A stretch of DNA of 43,896 nucleotides, from the NCBI RefSeq assembly GCF_004799395.1, contig NZ_SSMZ01000087.1, forward strand, positions 1 through 43,896, written 5' to 3'. Below, one piece after another: positions 27,782 through 38,335 of the stretch (the stretch's first letter is position 1; each line of letters begins with the position of its first letter). The position numbers were made by a program, and so were the translations under genes. The stretch comes from Phenylobacterium sp. Lineage in GTDB: Bacteria; Pseudomonadota; Alphaproteobacteria; Caulobacterales; Caulobacteraceae. The notes under the pieces were generated by a model, which was not told where the DNA came from, searched no databases, and saw only the letters and a program-made list of their open reading frames with translations.

Positions 27782-29440
27782 TCAGCCGCGTGCGCCGGGC
27801 GCCGGCGGGTGGGCGTCCCACCAGGCCCGGATCTCGGCGCGCGGGTTCATTTCCTGCCGGGTGTCGTTGTCGAAGATCATCACCGCGCGGCCCTTGTCGT
27901 CATAGGGCTTCCACGGCGGGATATGGCTGTTGTTGGGATCGCCCGTCGCCGCGAAGGCCGCCCAGCTCGATGCAAGCCGGTCGGCCATCTTCTTGGCCGG
28001 GGTCGAGCCCGCAAAGAATCCGTCGCGGTAGGAGTGGAAGGTGGCCGACACGTCGATGCCGTGCACCGCGCCGAACTTGCCGTCGTAGGCGAGCGAGCGC
28101 CAGTTCCACTCGTACATGTAGGCCGGCGCCGCGCCGAGCTCGGCCTTGCGCTGCGCCAGCGTGTAGGACGAACGGCGCAGGCCGGAATCGGTCAAGGCCT
28201 GGGCCTGGATCAGGAACGGCGTCGCCCCCGGGTCGTAGCGGCGATAGAGCGCCAGGAGCTCTGGCCCCTTGCCGCCGAACCGCTGGTCGAACAGCGACTT
28301 CAGGCCGGCCTCCGTGAGGTCGAAGTTGGTCAGGCTGAGCGCGGCGTCCTCCAGGCAGGTGGAGACGATGATCGGCACATCAGCCGACCCCGCCGGGGCC
28401 TTCGGATCGAAGGGGTGGTGCGGCAGGGCGTCCGTCCCGATGACGGGCGAGAAGTTGCCGCCCGCCGCCGTTTGCGCTTCCAGGATCTGCTGCCAGGAGA
28501 CCTTCTGCAGGTCGCCCATGTTGGCCTTGGAGATGCCGAGCTGCTTCAGGAGCTTCTCCGCCGTGGCCGCACCGGCCTCCGGCGTGACCAGGCGCAGCGC
28601 CGCGCCCGATTGGATCGCCGCGCGGTGATAGAGGCCCTTGCCCGGCGGCATGGCCAGCACCGTCGAGGTCTTCGCCCCGCCGCCCGACTGGCCGAAGATC
28701 ATCACCCGGCTCGGATCGCCGCCGAAGCTCTCGATATTGGCCTTCACCCACTCCAGCGAAGCGATCAGGTCCAGCACCCCGGTGACGCCGGCATACTTGA
28801 AGGCGTCCGGCGCCCCCGCGCCCACCAGGTTCGTGTAGCCGAAGCACGCCAGGCGGTGGTTCACCGTCACCACCACGGCGTCGGCGTAGTAGGCGAGGTC
28901 CTTGCCGTCGAAGCCCGGGGCGTTGCCCGAGCCGGTGGCGAAGCCGCCGCCGTGGAACGAGACGAAAACCGGCTTCCTGGCGCCGCGGTCGACGTTGGTC
29001 GTCCAGACGTTCAGCGACAGGCAGTCCTCGCCCATGCCGCCCACCTGGCGGTCCCACATGATCAACTGGCCGTATTCGCCGCGGATGTCGGCCTGGGTCT
29101 GGGGGCAAATGGAGGTGAAGGCGAAGCACTCGCGCACACCCTTCCAGGGCGCGGGCTTCTGCGGCGGCATGAAGCGGTTCTTGCCACCGGTCGGCGCGCC
29201 ATAGGGGATCCCGCGGAACTCCCAGACCGGGCCATTGGCGATGCCCTGCACCTTGCCGGTGGCGGTGTCGGTGACCTGGAAGATCTTCGAGGAGCCGCCG
29301 CCGGCGGCGAGGCCCGAGGGTGCGGCGGCGGGCGGGCTCGGCGCCTGGGCGGCAGCCTTCCCAGCCACGGCCGCTGTCGCGAGCGCCGCGCCCGTGATCA
29401 GCAAGTGTCTGCGACTGGACTCTGATTGCCCCGTGGTCAT
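27782..29440 (-). CDS. Tat-exported type B carboxylesterase (tandem paralogue)
   Basis: A 552-residue paralogue of the downstream esterase, similar along its full length (GKVQGIANG, GIPYGAPTGGKNR, GMGEDCLSLNVWT). The Tat signal is ESSRRHLLITGAALATAA, with cleavage probable after AAAQA near 32. HGGG lies at 163-166 and the nucleophile Ser252 in IFGQSGGGAK. The histidine region is KFGAVHGIDVSATFH. The ATG at 29440 places the twin arginines at residues 10-11; the longer frame is not needed. A sigma-70-like promoter is visible upstream. These large secreted esterases may release carbon from esters such as phthalates, carbamates or lipids, but nothing fixes the substrate. Confidence 0.9.
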   Translation of the reverse strand: MTTGQSESSRRHLLITGAALATAAVAGKAAAQAPSPPAAAPSGLAAGGGSSKIFQVTDTATGKVQGIANGPVWEFRGIPYGAPTGGKNRFMPPQKPAPWKGVRECFAFTSICPQTQADIRGEYGQLIMWDRQVGGMGEDCLSLNVWTTNVDRGARKPVFVSFHGGGFATGSGNAPGFDGKDLAYYADAVVVTVNHRLACFGYTNLVGAGAPDAFKYAGVTGVLDLIASLEWVKANIESFGGDPSRVMIFGQSGGGAKTSTVLAMPPGKGLYHRAAIQSGAALRLVTPEAGAATAEKLLKQLGISKANMGDLQKVSWQQILEAQTAAGGNFSPVIGTDALPHHPFDPKAPAGSADVPIIVSTCLEDAALSLTNFDLTEAGLKSLFDQRFGGKGPELLALYRRYDPGATPFLIQAQALTDSGLRRSSYTLAQRKAELGAAPAYMYEWNWRSLAYDGKFGAVHGIDVSATFHSYRDGFFAGSTPAKKMADRLASSWAAFAATGDPNNSHIPPWKPYDDKGRAVMIFDNDTRQEMNPRAEIRAWWDAHPPAPGARG

Positions 29441-29512
29441 TCGGCCGCTCCCCGCCAGCTTTGATTTCGCGGGGCGCACGCCTGGCTCATGAACGCCCCC
29501 GTCCGCCGTGCA

Positions 29513-29551
29513 GCTTAGGCCTCAGCCCATCCTGTGGTCAACGTAGACTAC
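29513..29551 (-). promoter_or_regulatory. Promoter and possible TetR operator ahead of the tandem esterases
   Basis: On the minus strand TTGACC (29541-29536) and TAAGCT (29518-29513) are 17 bases apart, ahead of the esterase ATG at 29440. GTAGACTAC (29543-29551), a perfect palindrome around one central base, abuts the -35 element and could be the site of the TetR-type regulator encoded just upstream. Confidence 0.4.
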
Positions 29552-29554
29552 AAA

Positions 29555-30214
29555 TCAGAGATTGGCCTTCGCGGCCTCGGCGACCAGGCCGTCGATCACC
29601 TGCTGGCGCATCCGCTTCAGCAGAGCCACGACCCTGGCGGCGTCATCCGTCTGGCGCCCGATGAACACCGAGCTCATGGCCAGGCCCTCAAGGGCGACGC
29701 GGGTCAGATGCGCCAGGGTCTCGATCTCCTCCTGGCGTTCCGGGATGCCCAGGTTCTCGGCCATGCGGACGCGGGCGCGGTGCAGCAGAGCGTCGAGGTC
29801 GACGGCGAACTCTGGGTAGCGGGCCGCCAGTTCCTTGTCGCTGCGTGCGGCGACGGTGACTTCCATCAGCGCGATGGCTTCGACCCGCTGCAGCGACGCC
29901 CAGACGGCGTCCACACCGTGCAGGAACCTGTCGGGGCCTTCGGGATAGGGGCTCAGGTTTTCGCGCACGGTGGCGCCGCGCACCCGCGAGGCGTGCTCGG
30001 CCACGGCCAGCATCAAGTCGATCTTGGTGGGGAACTGGTGCAGCAGGGAGCCGCGACTGACCTTGGCGATCTTGGCCACCAGCGGCGTCGAGGTGGCCGC
30101 ATAGCCGTACTCCGCCAGGCAGCGAACCGTGGCGTCCATGATCTTGGCCCGGGTCGCGGCCCGGCGCTCGGCGTTGGGGCCGCGCGGAACTCGAGGCTTC
30201 TTCGCCGTCGTCAT
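29555..30214 (-). CDS. TetR family transcriptional regulator
   Basis: A 219-residue regulator. A basic N-terminus (PRVPRGPNAERRAATRAKI) leads into the TetR helix-turn-helix: CLAEYGYAATSTPLVAKIAKVSRGSLLHQFPTK at about 33-65. The ligand-binding C-terminal domain is variable, as usual. The ATG at 30214 was chosen for the domain start; upstream sequence in the frame is antisense-like shadow over dnaE2. It lies 38 bases after the dnaE2 stop and 114 bases before the first esterase, so it most likely controls the esterase pair. Confidence 0.9.
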   Translation of the reverse strand: MTTAKKPRVPRGPNAERRAATRAKIMDATVRCLAEYGYAATSTPLVAKIAKVSRGSLLHQFPTKIDLMLAVAEHASRVRGATVRENLSPYPEGPDRFLHGVDAVWASLQRVEAIALMEVTVAARSDKELAARYPEFAVDLDALLHRARVRMAENLGIPERQEEIETLAHLTRVALEGLAMSSVFIGRQTDDAARVVALLKRMRQQVIDGLVAEAAKANL

Positions 30215-30252
30215 GGCTTGAGCATGGCGGGCCAAAGCCCCGCCGCCAAGCC

Positions 30253-33200
30253 TCAATGGAAATCGCGGCTGCGGACCAGGCGGTTGTCGGCCCGCGCGTG
30301 GGGCGGCGGAGGCTTGGCGCCGGGAGCGTCTTCGTGGTCGCGCATCTCGCCCAGCTTGTCGGAAAGGTCGGTGAAGCTTTCTGCGACCACGTGGATCACA
30401 TCGCTCGCCTCCTGCACCTGGCCGTGGACCACCAGGAAGGACGCCCCCATGACCAGCCGGCGGTTGGCCTCGAAGACGTCCTTCCAGCAGACGATGTTGG
30501 CGATGCCGCTCTCGTCCTCCAGCGTCAGGAACACCACGCCCTTGGCGGTGCCCGGCCGTTGGCGCACCAGCACCAGGCCGCCCACGGAAACCCTGCGGCC
30601 GTTGCTCATCCCCATGAGCGCCGCGCAGGGGACGGCGCGCATGGCAGCCAGGTCGTCGCGGTAGAAGCCGACCGGGTGCTTCTTCAACGACAGGCTGGTG
30701 GTGCGGTAGTCCTCGGCCACCTCCTTGGGCAGGCTCATGAAGGGCAGCAGGACCTGGGCCTCCTTGACGCTCTGGCGGGCGATGATCGGGGCGGTCTTCT
30801 CCGCGCCCACTTCGTCGGCCATACCCTTCACCGTCCAAAGCGCCTCGCGGCGGCTGAGGCCCAGGGACCGGAAGGCGTCGGCCTCGGCCAGCAGTTCCAG
30901 GCCGCGCCGCGTAAGGCCTGAGCGCAGGACATAATCCTCGATGGTGGTGAGACCGCCGGCGCGGACGTTCATGAAGGTCTCGGCCTCCTCCTTCCGGAAG
31001 CCCTTGATCTGACGCAGGCCCAGGCGCAGCGCCCGGCGCGGCGAGCAAGGATCGCCAGAAGCCGGCTCCAAGGTGCAGTCCCAGTCGCTGACGGCGATAT
31101 CGGGCGGCCGCACCTCCACGCCATGCTCGCGCGCGTCGCGGACCAGTTGGGCCGGCTGGTAGAAGCCCATCGGCTGGCTGTTCAGCAAGCTGGCGCAGAA
31201 GGCCTCCGGGTGGTGATGCTTCACCCAGGCCGAGACGTAGACGAGGATCGCGAAGCTGATCGCGTGGCTTTCTGGGAAGCCGTAGGCCCCGAACCCCTCG
31301 ATCTGCTTGAAGCAGCGTTCGGCGAAGTCACGCTGATAGCCGCGCCCCACCATCCCCTCGATGAACTTCTCGCGGTAGGTCCAGAGCCTGCCATCGGCGC
31401 GGAAGGTGGCCATGGACCGGCGCAGGCCATCGGCCTCGTCGTCGGTGAACTTGGCCGCCTCGATGGCCAGCCGCATGGCCTGCTCCTGGAACAGCGGCAC
31501 GCCATGGGTCTTGAGCAGCACCTGTTTCAGCTCATCCGGCGGGCCGTGTTCGGGCGAGGGAGCCGGGAATTCCGGCTTTTCCGTCCCGTCACGGCGGCGC
31601 AGGTAGGGATGCACCATGTCCCCCTGGATGGGGCCGGGACGGACGATCGCCACCTCGATAACCAGGTCGTAGAATTTTCGGGGTTTCAGCCGCGGCAGCA
31701 TCGACATCTGCGCGCGGCTCTCAACCTGGAAGACCCCCACGGAATCCGCCTTGCAGAGCATGTCGTAGACGCCTGAGTCGCCCTGCGGGATGTGGGCGAT
31801 GTCGGTGATCGCCGTGCCATCGGGCAGCGGCGGCAGCATGTCGAAGGACCGTTTCAGCGCCGTCAGCATGCCCAGCGCCAGGACGTCGACCTTCATCAGC
31901 TTCAGCGCGTCGATGTCGTCCTTGTCCCACTCGATGAAGGTGCGGTCCTTCATGGCGGCGTTGCCGATCGGCACGGTCTCGTCCAGCCGCCGCTTGGTCA
32001 GCACATAGCCGCCGACGTGCTGCGACAGGTGGCGCGGGAAGCCGATCAGTTGCTCGGCGATGGCGGTGGCGCGGCGGATTTCCGGGTTCTGCGGATCGAG
32101 TCCCACCTGGCGGATGTGGTCGTCGGCGACGTTGTCGCCCCAGCTGCCCCAGACGGTGTTGGCCAGCGCGGCGGTGATGTCCTCGGTGAGGCCTAGCGCC
32201 TTGCCCACCTGGCGGATCGCCATGCGCGGCCGGTAGTGGATCACGGTGGCCACGATGGCGGCGCGGTCGCGGCCATAGCGGCGGTAGACGTACTGCATCA
32301 CCTCCTCGCGCCGCTCGTGCTCGAAGTCGACGTCGATGTCCGGCGGTTCGCCGCGGTTCTCCGAGATGAAGCGGGAGAACAGCAGGTCCTGGTCTTCCTT
32401 GGTGGGATCGACCGAGGTCACGCCCAGGCAGAAACAGACGCAGGAATTGGCCGCTGAGCCGCGGCCCTGGCAGAGGATGTCCTGTTCGCGGGCCCACCGG
32501 ACGATGTCGTGGACGGTCAGGAAGTAGTTCGGGTAGTCGAGCTTCTCGATCAGATCGAGTTCGTAGGCGACGAGCTTCTTCACCTTGTCGGGAACGCCGG
32601 CTGGATATCGCCAGGCCGCACCTTCCCAGCTCAGGTCGCGCAAATGCTGGATGGCGGTCTTGCCCGGCGGCACCGGCTCGTCGGGATATTCGTAACGCAG
32701 CTCGCCGAGGTCGAACCCGATCCGCCCGGCGATCTCGGCGCTGCGTTCCACCGCGCCGGGGAACTTGGCGAACAGGCGAGCCATCTCGTCGGGGGACTTC
32801 AGGTGCCGCTCGGCGTTGGCTTCGAGGCGCATTCCGGCCTCGGCGATCGTGCAGGTCTCGCGGATGCAGGTCAGCACATCCTGCAGAGGCCGCCGTTCCG
32901 GGCCGTGATAGAGGACGTCATTGGTGGCGACCATCGGGGCGCCGGTCTTCCGGGCCAGATCCGCCAGCTTCGACAGCCGCTGCAGATCGCGTGGGCCATA
33001 GCGGCGCGAGGCGGCCAGCCAGACGTTCCCCGACAGCTCGCCTGCGATCCGTCCAAGGTCGCGTTCGAAGGCCCCGTCGAGGCGGTCGGGAGCCACCACG
33101 AGTGATAGCTGGCCCTCGGCGTGGTCCAGGAAGTCGGCCCAATGCAGCTCGCACTCGGCCTTCTTGGCGCGCCGCTGGCCGACGGTAAGCAGGCGCGTCA

Positions 33201-33483
33201 GGCGGCCATAGGCCTCGCGGTCGGAGGGATAGACCAGCAGGCTCGGCGTCCCGTCGGCGAAATCCAGTCGGCAGCCCGTCAGGTCGCGGATCTTCGAGCC
33301 CGCCGGAAGATCCTTCTTCGCCGACCAGGCGCGCACCACGCCGGCCAGGGTGTTGCGGTCGCAGATCCCCACCGCCTCGATGTCCAGGGCATTGGCGGCG
33401 ACCATCAGCTCCCACGGATGCGAGGCGCCGCGCAGGAAGGAGAAGTTGGTGGCGGCCTGCAGCTCGGCGTAGCGGACGCTCAT
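30253..33483 (-). CDS. dnaE2: Error-prone DNA polymerase DnaE2 (ImuC)
   Basis: The C-family polymerase of the SOS mutasome, which performs mutagenic translesion synthesis with ImuA and ImuB. The protein has 1076 residues: an N-terminal PHP domain ([19 protein letters not shown]), then the polymerase. Two catalytic aspartates lie in [15 protein letters not shown] near 400 and the third in [17 protein letters not shown] near 560. A helix-hairpin-helix region and OB fold ([19 protein letters not shown] near 960) follow, and the family-typical end RSRDFH. Its ATG overlaps the imuB stop. The frame stays open far upstream inside imuB, but the homology starts at MSVRYAEL. Confidence 0.95.
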   Translation of the reverse strand: MSVRYAELQAATNFSFLRGASHPWELMVAANALDIEAVGICDRNTLAGVVRAWSAKKDLPAGSKIRDLTGCRLDFADGTPSLLVYPSDREAYGRLTRLLTVGQRRAKKAECELHWADFLDHAEGQLSLVVAPDRLDGAFERDLGRIAGELSGNVWLAASRRYGPRDLQRLSKLADLARKTGAPMVATNDVLYHGPERRPLQDVLTCIRETCTIAEAGMRLEANAERHLKSPDEMARLFAKFPGAVERSAEIAGRIGFDLGELRYEYPDEPVPPGKTAIQHLRDLSWEGAAWRYPAGVPDKVKKLVAYELDLIEKLDYPNYFLTVHDIVRWAREQDILCQGRGSAANSCVCFCLGVTSVDPTKEDQDLLFSRFISENRGEPPDIDVDFEHERREEVMQYVYRRYGRDRAAIVATVIHYRPRMAIRQVGKALGLTEDITAALANTVWGSWGDNVADDHIRQVGLDPQNPEIRRATAIAEQLIGFPRHLSQHVGGYVLTKRRLDETVPIGNAAMKDRTFIEWDKDDIDALKLMKVDVLALGMLTALKRSFDMLPPLPDGTAITDIAHIPQGDSGVYDMLCKADSVGVFQVESRAQMSMLPRLKPRKFYDLVIEVAIVRPGPIQGDMVHPYLRRRDGTEKPEFPAPSPEHGPPDELKQVLLKTHGVPLFQEQAMRLAIEAAKFTDDEADGLRRSMATFRADGRLWTYREKFIEGMVGRGYQRDFAERCFKQIEGFGAYGFPESHAISFAILVYVSAWVKHHHPEAFCASLLNSQPMGFYQPAQLVRDAREHGVEVRPPDIAVSDWDCTLEPASGDPCSPRRALRLGLRQIKGFRKEEAETFMNVRAGGLTTIEDYVLRSGLTRRGLELLAEADAFRSLGLSRREALWTVKGMADEVGAEKTAPIIARQSVKEAQVLLPFMSLPKEVAEDYRTTSLSLKKHPVGFYRDDLAAMRAVPCAALMGMSNGRRVSVGGLVLVRQRPGTAKGVVFLTLEDESGIANIVCWKDVFEANRRLVMGASFLVVHGQVQEASDVIHVVAESFTDLSDKLGEMRDHEDAPGAKPPPPHARADNRLVRSRDFH

Positions 33484-35030
33484 CCGAACACCCCGTGCAG
33501 CCACCACTTCGGCAGGACGTCGGGATCGCCGTAGAGGCCGGCGCGGAACAGCCAGAAGCGCGCGCCGGTCTCGTCCTCGACCCGGTAGTAGTCGCGCACG
33601 TGCTCGACGCGGACGTCCTCGATGGCGCCCTTCCACCACTCCTCGCCGACCCGCTCGGGCCCCTCGGCGCGGCGCACGCGGTGCAGCTGGCCGCGCCAGC
33701 GGAACTGGCTGGGCGGATCGTCCGGGGTGAGGGCCATCACCGCTTCCACCGGCTCGGGGCGGCGGAAGAGACGCGCCGGGCGCGGGGCTTCGCGGTTCCA
33801 GGTCCGGACCTCGGCAGGCTTGCCGCCGGCGGCCGGGGCGAAAGGCCGCTCGCGACCCACGGCCAACTCCGGCACATGGCTTTCCACCGGCTGGGCGCGC
33901 CAGACGCGTTCGGCGCCCAGGCGGTTGACCAGCCGGTCGACCAGGGGGGCCAAGCCCTCCTCGACACTGGCCTCGCGCGCGGCGTCCAGCCGCGCCTGAC
34001 GTCCGGAGATCGGCTCCACGTCCTGGGCGGTGAGCGTCACCACCTCGATCCCGAAGCCGGGGTCGACGGTGTCCAGCCGCGGTGCGAACAGCTTGGCGAT
34101 CCGCGTGGGGTCGCGCCCGGGCAGCGACAGGCCGATGCTGAGCGGCAGGGCCTTGCCGTCCACCCTGTGGAAGGCGATCTCGAAGCGCCGGGCGCCGCGG
34201 CCTTGGGTCTCCAGCCGCGCGCAGAGTTTGGCGGTCACGTCGACGGTGACCCGGGCCATGTCCTCCGGGGCGCTGATCGGCTCGGCGAAGGCCAGGCGGG
34301 CGAACCATGGGGTCGGCGGGCGGCGGAAGGTCAGCGCCTCGCGCTCGCGGCCCAGCGCCTGGTCGAGGCGGGTCAAGGCCGCGCGGCCAAAGCGGCGGGC
34401 GAACGGCCCGCGCGGGATCGACATCAGCTGATCCAGCCGCCGCAGGCCCAACCGCTCCACCTGGGCCCAGGTCTCGGTGTCCAACCGCAGCGCCGCCGGC
34501 GGCAGGGGTTTCAGCAGCTCGGCCTGGCCGCCCGGCGGGGCGATGGCGCCGTCCTGGCCGTAGTGGGCCAGCGCCCAGGCCGCGCCCGGCGTGTCGGCGA
34601 TGGCGCAGCGGAACGGCAGGCCATTGGCCGCCAGCCGCGTGCTGAAGTCGGTCAGCATGGCCGCCTCACCGCCCCACAGGTGGTCGACCCCGGTCACGTC
34701 GAGGAACAGGCCGTCCGGGGCGTCGATGGCCACGGCGGGAGAGAAGCGCACGCACCAGTCGGCCAGCGCCGCCAGGGCTTCGGCGTCGGCCTGCGGCTCC
34801 GCCTCGGCGGTCACGAGGTCCGGGACCAGGGCCGCGGCGTCGGTGGCCTTCTGGCCCGCCCGCAGGCCCAGGCGGACCGCCTCGACGCTCACCGCCGACA
34901 GCCGCCGGACCACCCGCACGGTTTCGAGCAGAGCGAAGGGTGGAGGATTAGGCTGCGACAGCGGTGCGTTGCGCCGGCGCCAGTTGGCGATCGCCCAGGT
35001 CGGCGACCAGGCGCAGAGGATGCGCGACAT
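33480..35030 (-). CDS. imuB: ImuB, inactive Y-family polymerase-like protein
   Basis: A 516-residue Y-family polymerase relative that acts as a hub linking DnaE2 and ImuA to the sliding clamp. It opens [20 protein letters not shown]. The usual first catalytic aspartate is missing from this strand, and the SxDE motif is replaced by [19 protein letters not shown] near 103-121. The polymerase site is therefore dead, as known for ImuB. The thumb/fingers segment [20 protein letters not shown] lies near 207. The long C-terminal region after 400 is ImuB-specific. It overlaps imuA by 83 bases and dnaE2 by four. Confidence 0.92.
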   Translation of the reverse strand: MSRILCAWSPTWAIANWRRRNAPLSQPNPPPFALLETVRVVRRLSAVSVEAVRLGLRAGQKATDAAALVPDLVTAEAEPQADAEALAALADWCVRFSPAVAIDAPDGLFLDVTGVDHLWGGEAAMLTDFSTRLAANGLPFRCAIADTPGAAWALAHYGQDGAIAPPGGQAELLKPLPPAALRLDTETWAQVERLGLRRLDQLMSIPRGPFARRFGRAALTRLDQALGREREALTFRRPPTPWFARLAFAEPISAPEDMARVTVDVTAKLCARLETQGRGARRFEIAFHRVDGKALPLSIGLSLPGRDPTRIAKLFAPRLDTVDPGFGIEVVTLTAQDVEPISGRQARLDAAREASVEEGLAPLVDRLVNRLGAERVWRAQPVESHVPELAVGRERPFAPAAGGKPAEVRTWNREAPRPARLFRRPEPVEAVMALTPDDPPSQFRWRGQLHRVRRAEGPERVGEEWWKGAIEDVRVEHVRDYYRVEDETGARFWLFRAGLYGDPDVLPKWWLHGVFG

Positions 35031-35745
35031 CCGTGGTCTCCCAGCTATAGGCCCCAGAATCGTAAGCTGCCGCCGCTTCCATCAGCCAGGCGCCGGTTCG
35101 TCCGCCGCGGCACCGTTCCAGTTCGACGCGGAAGCGCGGGGCGCCTAAGCCGAACTCCCCGGCCGGCGGCTCAGAGGGGGCCGAGGCGACCCGCCAGCGG
35201 GTGGATGCGGCCGAGCCGGTCGCCTCGCGCCTGGCCTGCCCGCCATAGGGCCGCCGACGGATCACGAAGCCGGTGGCCTGGCGCTTCTCGCAGGCGAGTT
35301 GCAGACGCCGACCGGCGGTCAGGTCGGCGGCTTCGACCTCGCCCACCACCGCGGCGACCCCGACGGTTCCGAGCGCATCCTCCATCACCGACAGGGCCTC
35401 GGCCTCGTCGCGGGCGCAGACCTGGATCAGCCGCTCCGGCGGAAAGCCCAGGCCCAGGAGGCCCGGCGCCCACAGGTCGTCGCGGCGCAGCACCCAGACT
35501 ACTTCGCCCCGTCGGGCCAGCGGCGCGACCATGAGCGCGGTGAAGGCGGTGGGCGCCGCGGCCGTTTCCACCTCCATGCCGTCGCCGCAGACCTCGTGCC
35601 AGCGGCCGAGCGGCAGGCCGCCGCCCGGAAGGCGGCCGTCGATCTGCGCCTCGCCGAAGGGCAGGACGCCATGGTCCGCCCGCGCGGTCGCCTCGATGGC
35701 GGCGATCTTCGCCCGGACGGCTTCGAGTCCGCGAAAATCGGACAT
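34948..35745 (-). CDS. imuA: ImuA, RecA-like SOS mutasome protein
   Basis: A 265-residue ImuA protein, a RecA/SulA-like ATPase-fold partner of ImuB. The N-terminal helix RGLEAVRAKIAAIEATAR, then LPFGEAQIDGRLPGGGLPLGRWHEVCGDG and LARRGEVVWVLRRDDLWAPG follow the family. A normal Walker A lysine is absent, as is usual. It is the first gene of imuA-imuB-dnaE2 and is preceded at 20 bases by a perfect alphaproteobacterial LexA box, so the operon is DNA-damage inducible. Its last 83 bases overlap imuB in another frame. Confidence 0.92.
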   Translation of the reverse strand: MSDFRGLEAVRAKIAAIEATARADHGVLPFGEAQIDGRLPGGGLPLGRWHEVCGDGMEVETAAAPTAFTALMVAPLARRGEVVWVLRRDDLWAPGLLGLGFPPERLIQVCARDEAEALSVMEDALGTVGVAAVVGEVEAADLTAGRRLQLACEKRQATGFVIRRRPYGGQARREATGSAASTRWRVASAPSEPPAGEFGLGAPRFRVELERCRGGRTGAWLMEAAAAYDSGAYSWETTDVAHPLRLVADLGDRQLAPAQRTAVAA

Positions 35746-35764
35746 GGCTTTGCGGACTCCTTTC

Positions 35765-35779
35765 GTTCCACTTTTGTTC
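35765..35779 (-). promoter_or_regulatory. LexA (SOS) box of imuA-imuB-dnaE2
   Basis: GTTC-CACTTTT-GTTC is an exact match to the alphaproteobacterial LexA site GTTC-N7-GTTC. It ends 20 bases before the imuA start. GTTCTAGAAC (35776-35785) adds an inverted copy of the half-site. The exporter-like signal of the esterase at 35890 lies on the other side, so the box could also touch that promoter. Confidence 0.85.
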
Positions 35780-35889
35780 TAGAACCGGGACGCGAAGAGT
35801 CAAGTTCCGAAAGCCCGCCTTGACCCTCGCTCCGCAGAGCCGGAAGGTTCGCGCCGTCAGGCCGGCGCATGCCGGCGGGGAGAACTTCG

Positions 35890-37398
<1,509 letters not shown>

Positions 37399-37436
37399 TG
37401 GCGTATCGAATCCGGAATTTGCGCGTTGAAGGGCGC

Positions 37437-37850
37437 ATGACCCGCCTTCCGATCCTCATACCCCTACTGGCGCTGGCGACCGCGGCGACCGCTGGGGAGC
37501 CCGCCGACAAGACCGCCGACAAGACCGCCGATAAGACCGCCCCCAAGGTCGAGACCACCTTCGGCAACACCGTCATGTCGATCTATCCCGATGGCCGCTC
37601 GCAGAAGATCTGGCTGCAGCCGGACGGCAAATGGACGGGCCTCAGCCGGCGCGGTAATCCTCTGGCGGGAAGTTGGTCGACCAAGGGCGAGAAGGTCTGC
37701 CTCAAGCAGTCCAAGCCGCCGACCCTGCCGATCAGTTTCTGCCAGACCTTCCCGTCCGATCCCGTGAAGGGCATCGACGCCAAGGACCTCACCGGCACGC
37801 CCATCCACCTGAAGCTGGTGAAGGGCCACGTGGAGAAGGTCGAGGGGTAG
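37437..37850 (+). CDS. Small secreted protein with ADKT repeats
   Basis: A 137-residue protein with a signal peptide (TRLPILIPLLALATAATAG). Three identical 12-base-coded ADKT repeats follow (37503-37538), then a conserved 90-residue domain: TTFGNTVMSIYPDGRSQKIW, a KVCLKQSK/SFCQTF cysteine pair, and HLKLVKGHVEKVEG at the end. The cysteines may form a disulfide in the periplasm. It is a tandem paralogue of the next gene. ATG at 37398, overlapping the esterase stop, would add 13 residues; 37437 was preferred for its cleaner signal peptide and GAAGGG ribosome site. No function known. Confidence 0.75.
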   Translation: MTRLPILIPLLALATAATAGEPADKTADKTADKTAPKVETTFGNTVMSIYPDGRSQKIWLQPDGKWTGLSRRGNPLAGSWSTKGEKVCLKQSKPPTLPISFCQTFPSDPVKGIDAKDLTGTPIHLKLVKGHVEKVEG

Positions 37851-37935
37851 CCGCGCGCCTGCAATCAAAGCGGCGCTCTAAGTGAATTGAACATCAAGCC
37901 CGGCGCCGAATCCGCGGTTCACGCGTTCACGGGAC

Positions 37936-38313
37936 ATGAAAACCCTCGCTCTCCTGATTCCCGCCGTCTTGGCGCTCTCCTCGCCTGCATTCGCGGCCAG
38001 CGCGTCGCCAGGCGCCGCCAACGTCGGCTCCGCGTTCGGCAACACGATCGTCTCGGTAGATCCGGACGGACGCTCGCGGAAGATTTGGTTGCAGCCGGAC
38101 GGCGGCTGGACGGGCAAGAGCCGCCGAGGTCTCGCGCTCGCCGGCAAGTGGACCGTGAAGGACGACAAGGTCTGCATGAGCCAGTCGAAGCCGCGCCTGT
38201 TCGGCAGCCTCTGCCAGGTCTTCCCCACCGATCCGAAGGTCGGAATCGACACCACCGACCCGACCGGAACCAAGGTTCACCTGAAGCTGGTGAAGGGTCA
38301 CGTGGAAAGCTAG
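37936..38313 (+). CDS. Small secreted protein, paralogue of preceding gene
   Basis: A 125-residue secreted protein with signal peptide MKTLALLIPAVLALSSPAFA, then a domain shared with its upstream neighbour. Shared parts are SAFGNTIVSVDPDGRSRKIW, WLQPDGGWTGKSRRG, DDKVCMSQSK with LCQVF, and TKVHLKLVKGHVES. It lacks the ADKT repeats. The two genes arose by duplication and are separated by 85 bases. The cysteine pair is conserved. I do not recognise a named function. Confidence 0.78.
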   Translation: MKTLALLIPAVLALSSPAFAASASPGAANVGSAFGNTIVSVDPDGRSRKIWLQPDGGWTGKSRRGLALAGKWTVKDDKVCMSQSKPRLFGSLCQVFPTDPKVGIDTTDPTGTKVHLKLVKGHVES

Positions 38314-38335
38314 GCCTTCGACGCCGCGGCTCGGC

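Noticed and set aside
24827..29425. A 1532-codon open frame on the plus strand across the MoaD-like, propeller and esterase genes
   Set aside because: It is antisense to well-supported minus-strand genes, has a composition rich in Arg, Gly, His and Val typical of high-GC shadow frames, and shows no domain.
29555..31048. TetR protein fused to a 278-residue N-terminal region
   Set aside because: The extension is an alternative frame of dnaE2; the regulator domain starts at the ATG at 30214.
30253..34308. DnaE2 read as a 1351-residue protein with a 275-residue N-terminal extension
   Set aside because: The extra part is Arg/Pro-rich shadow of imuB, and the family homology begins at the ATG at 33483 that overlaps the imuB stop.
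33495..35534. A 679-codon open frame antisense to imuB and imuA
   Set aside because: Same cause: codon bias of the real genes keeps the opposite frame open. The sequence is low-complexity and matches nothing.
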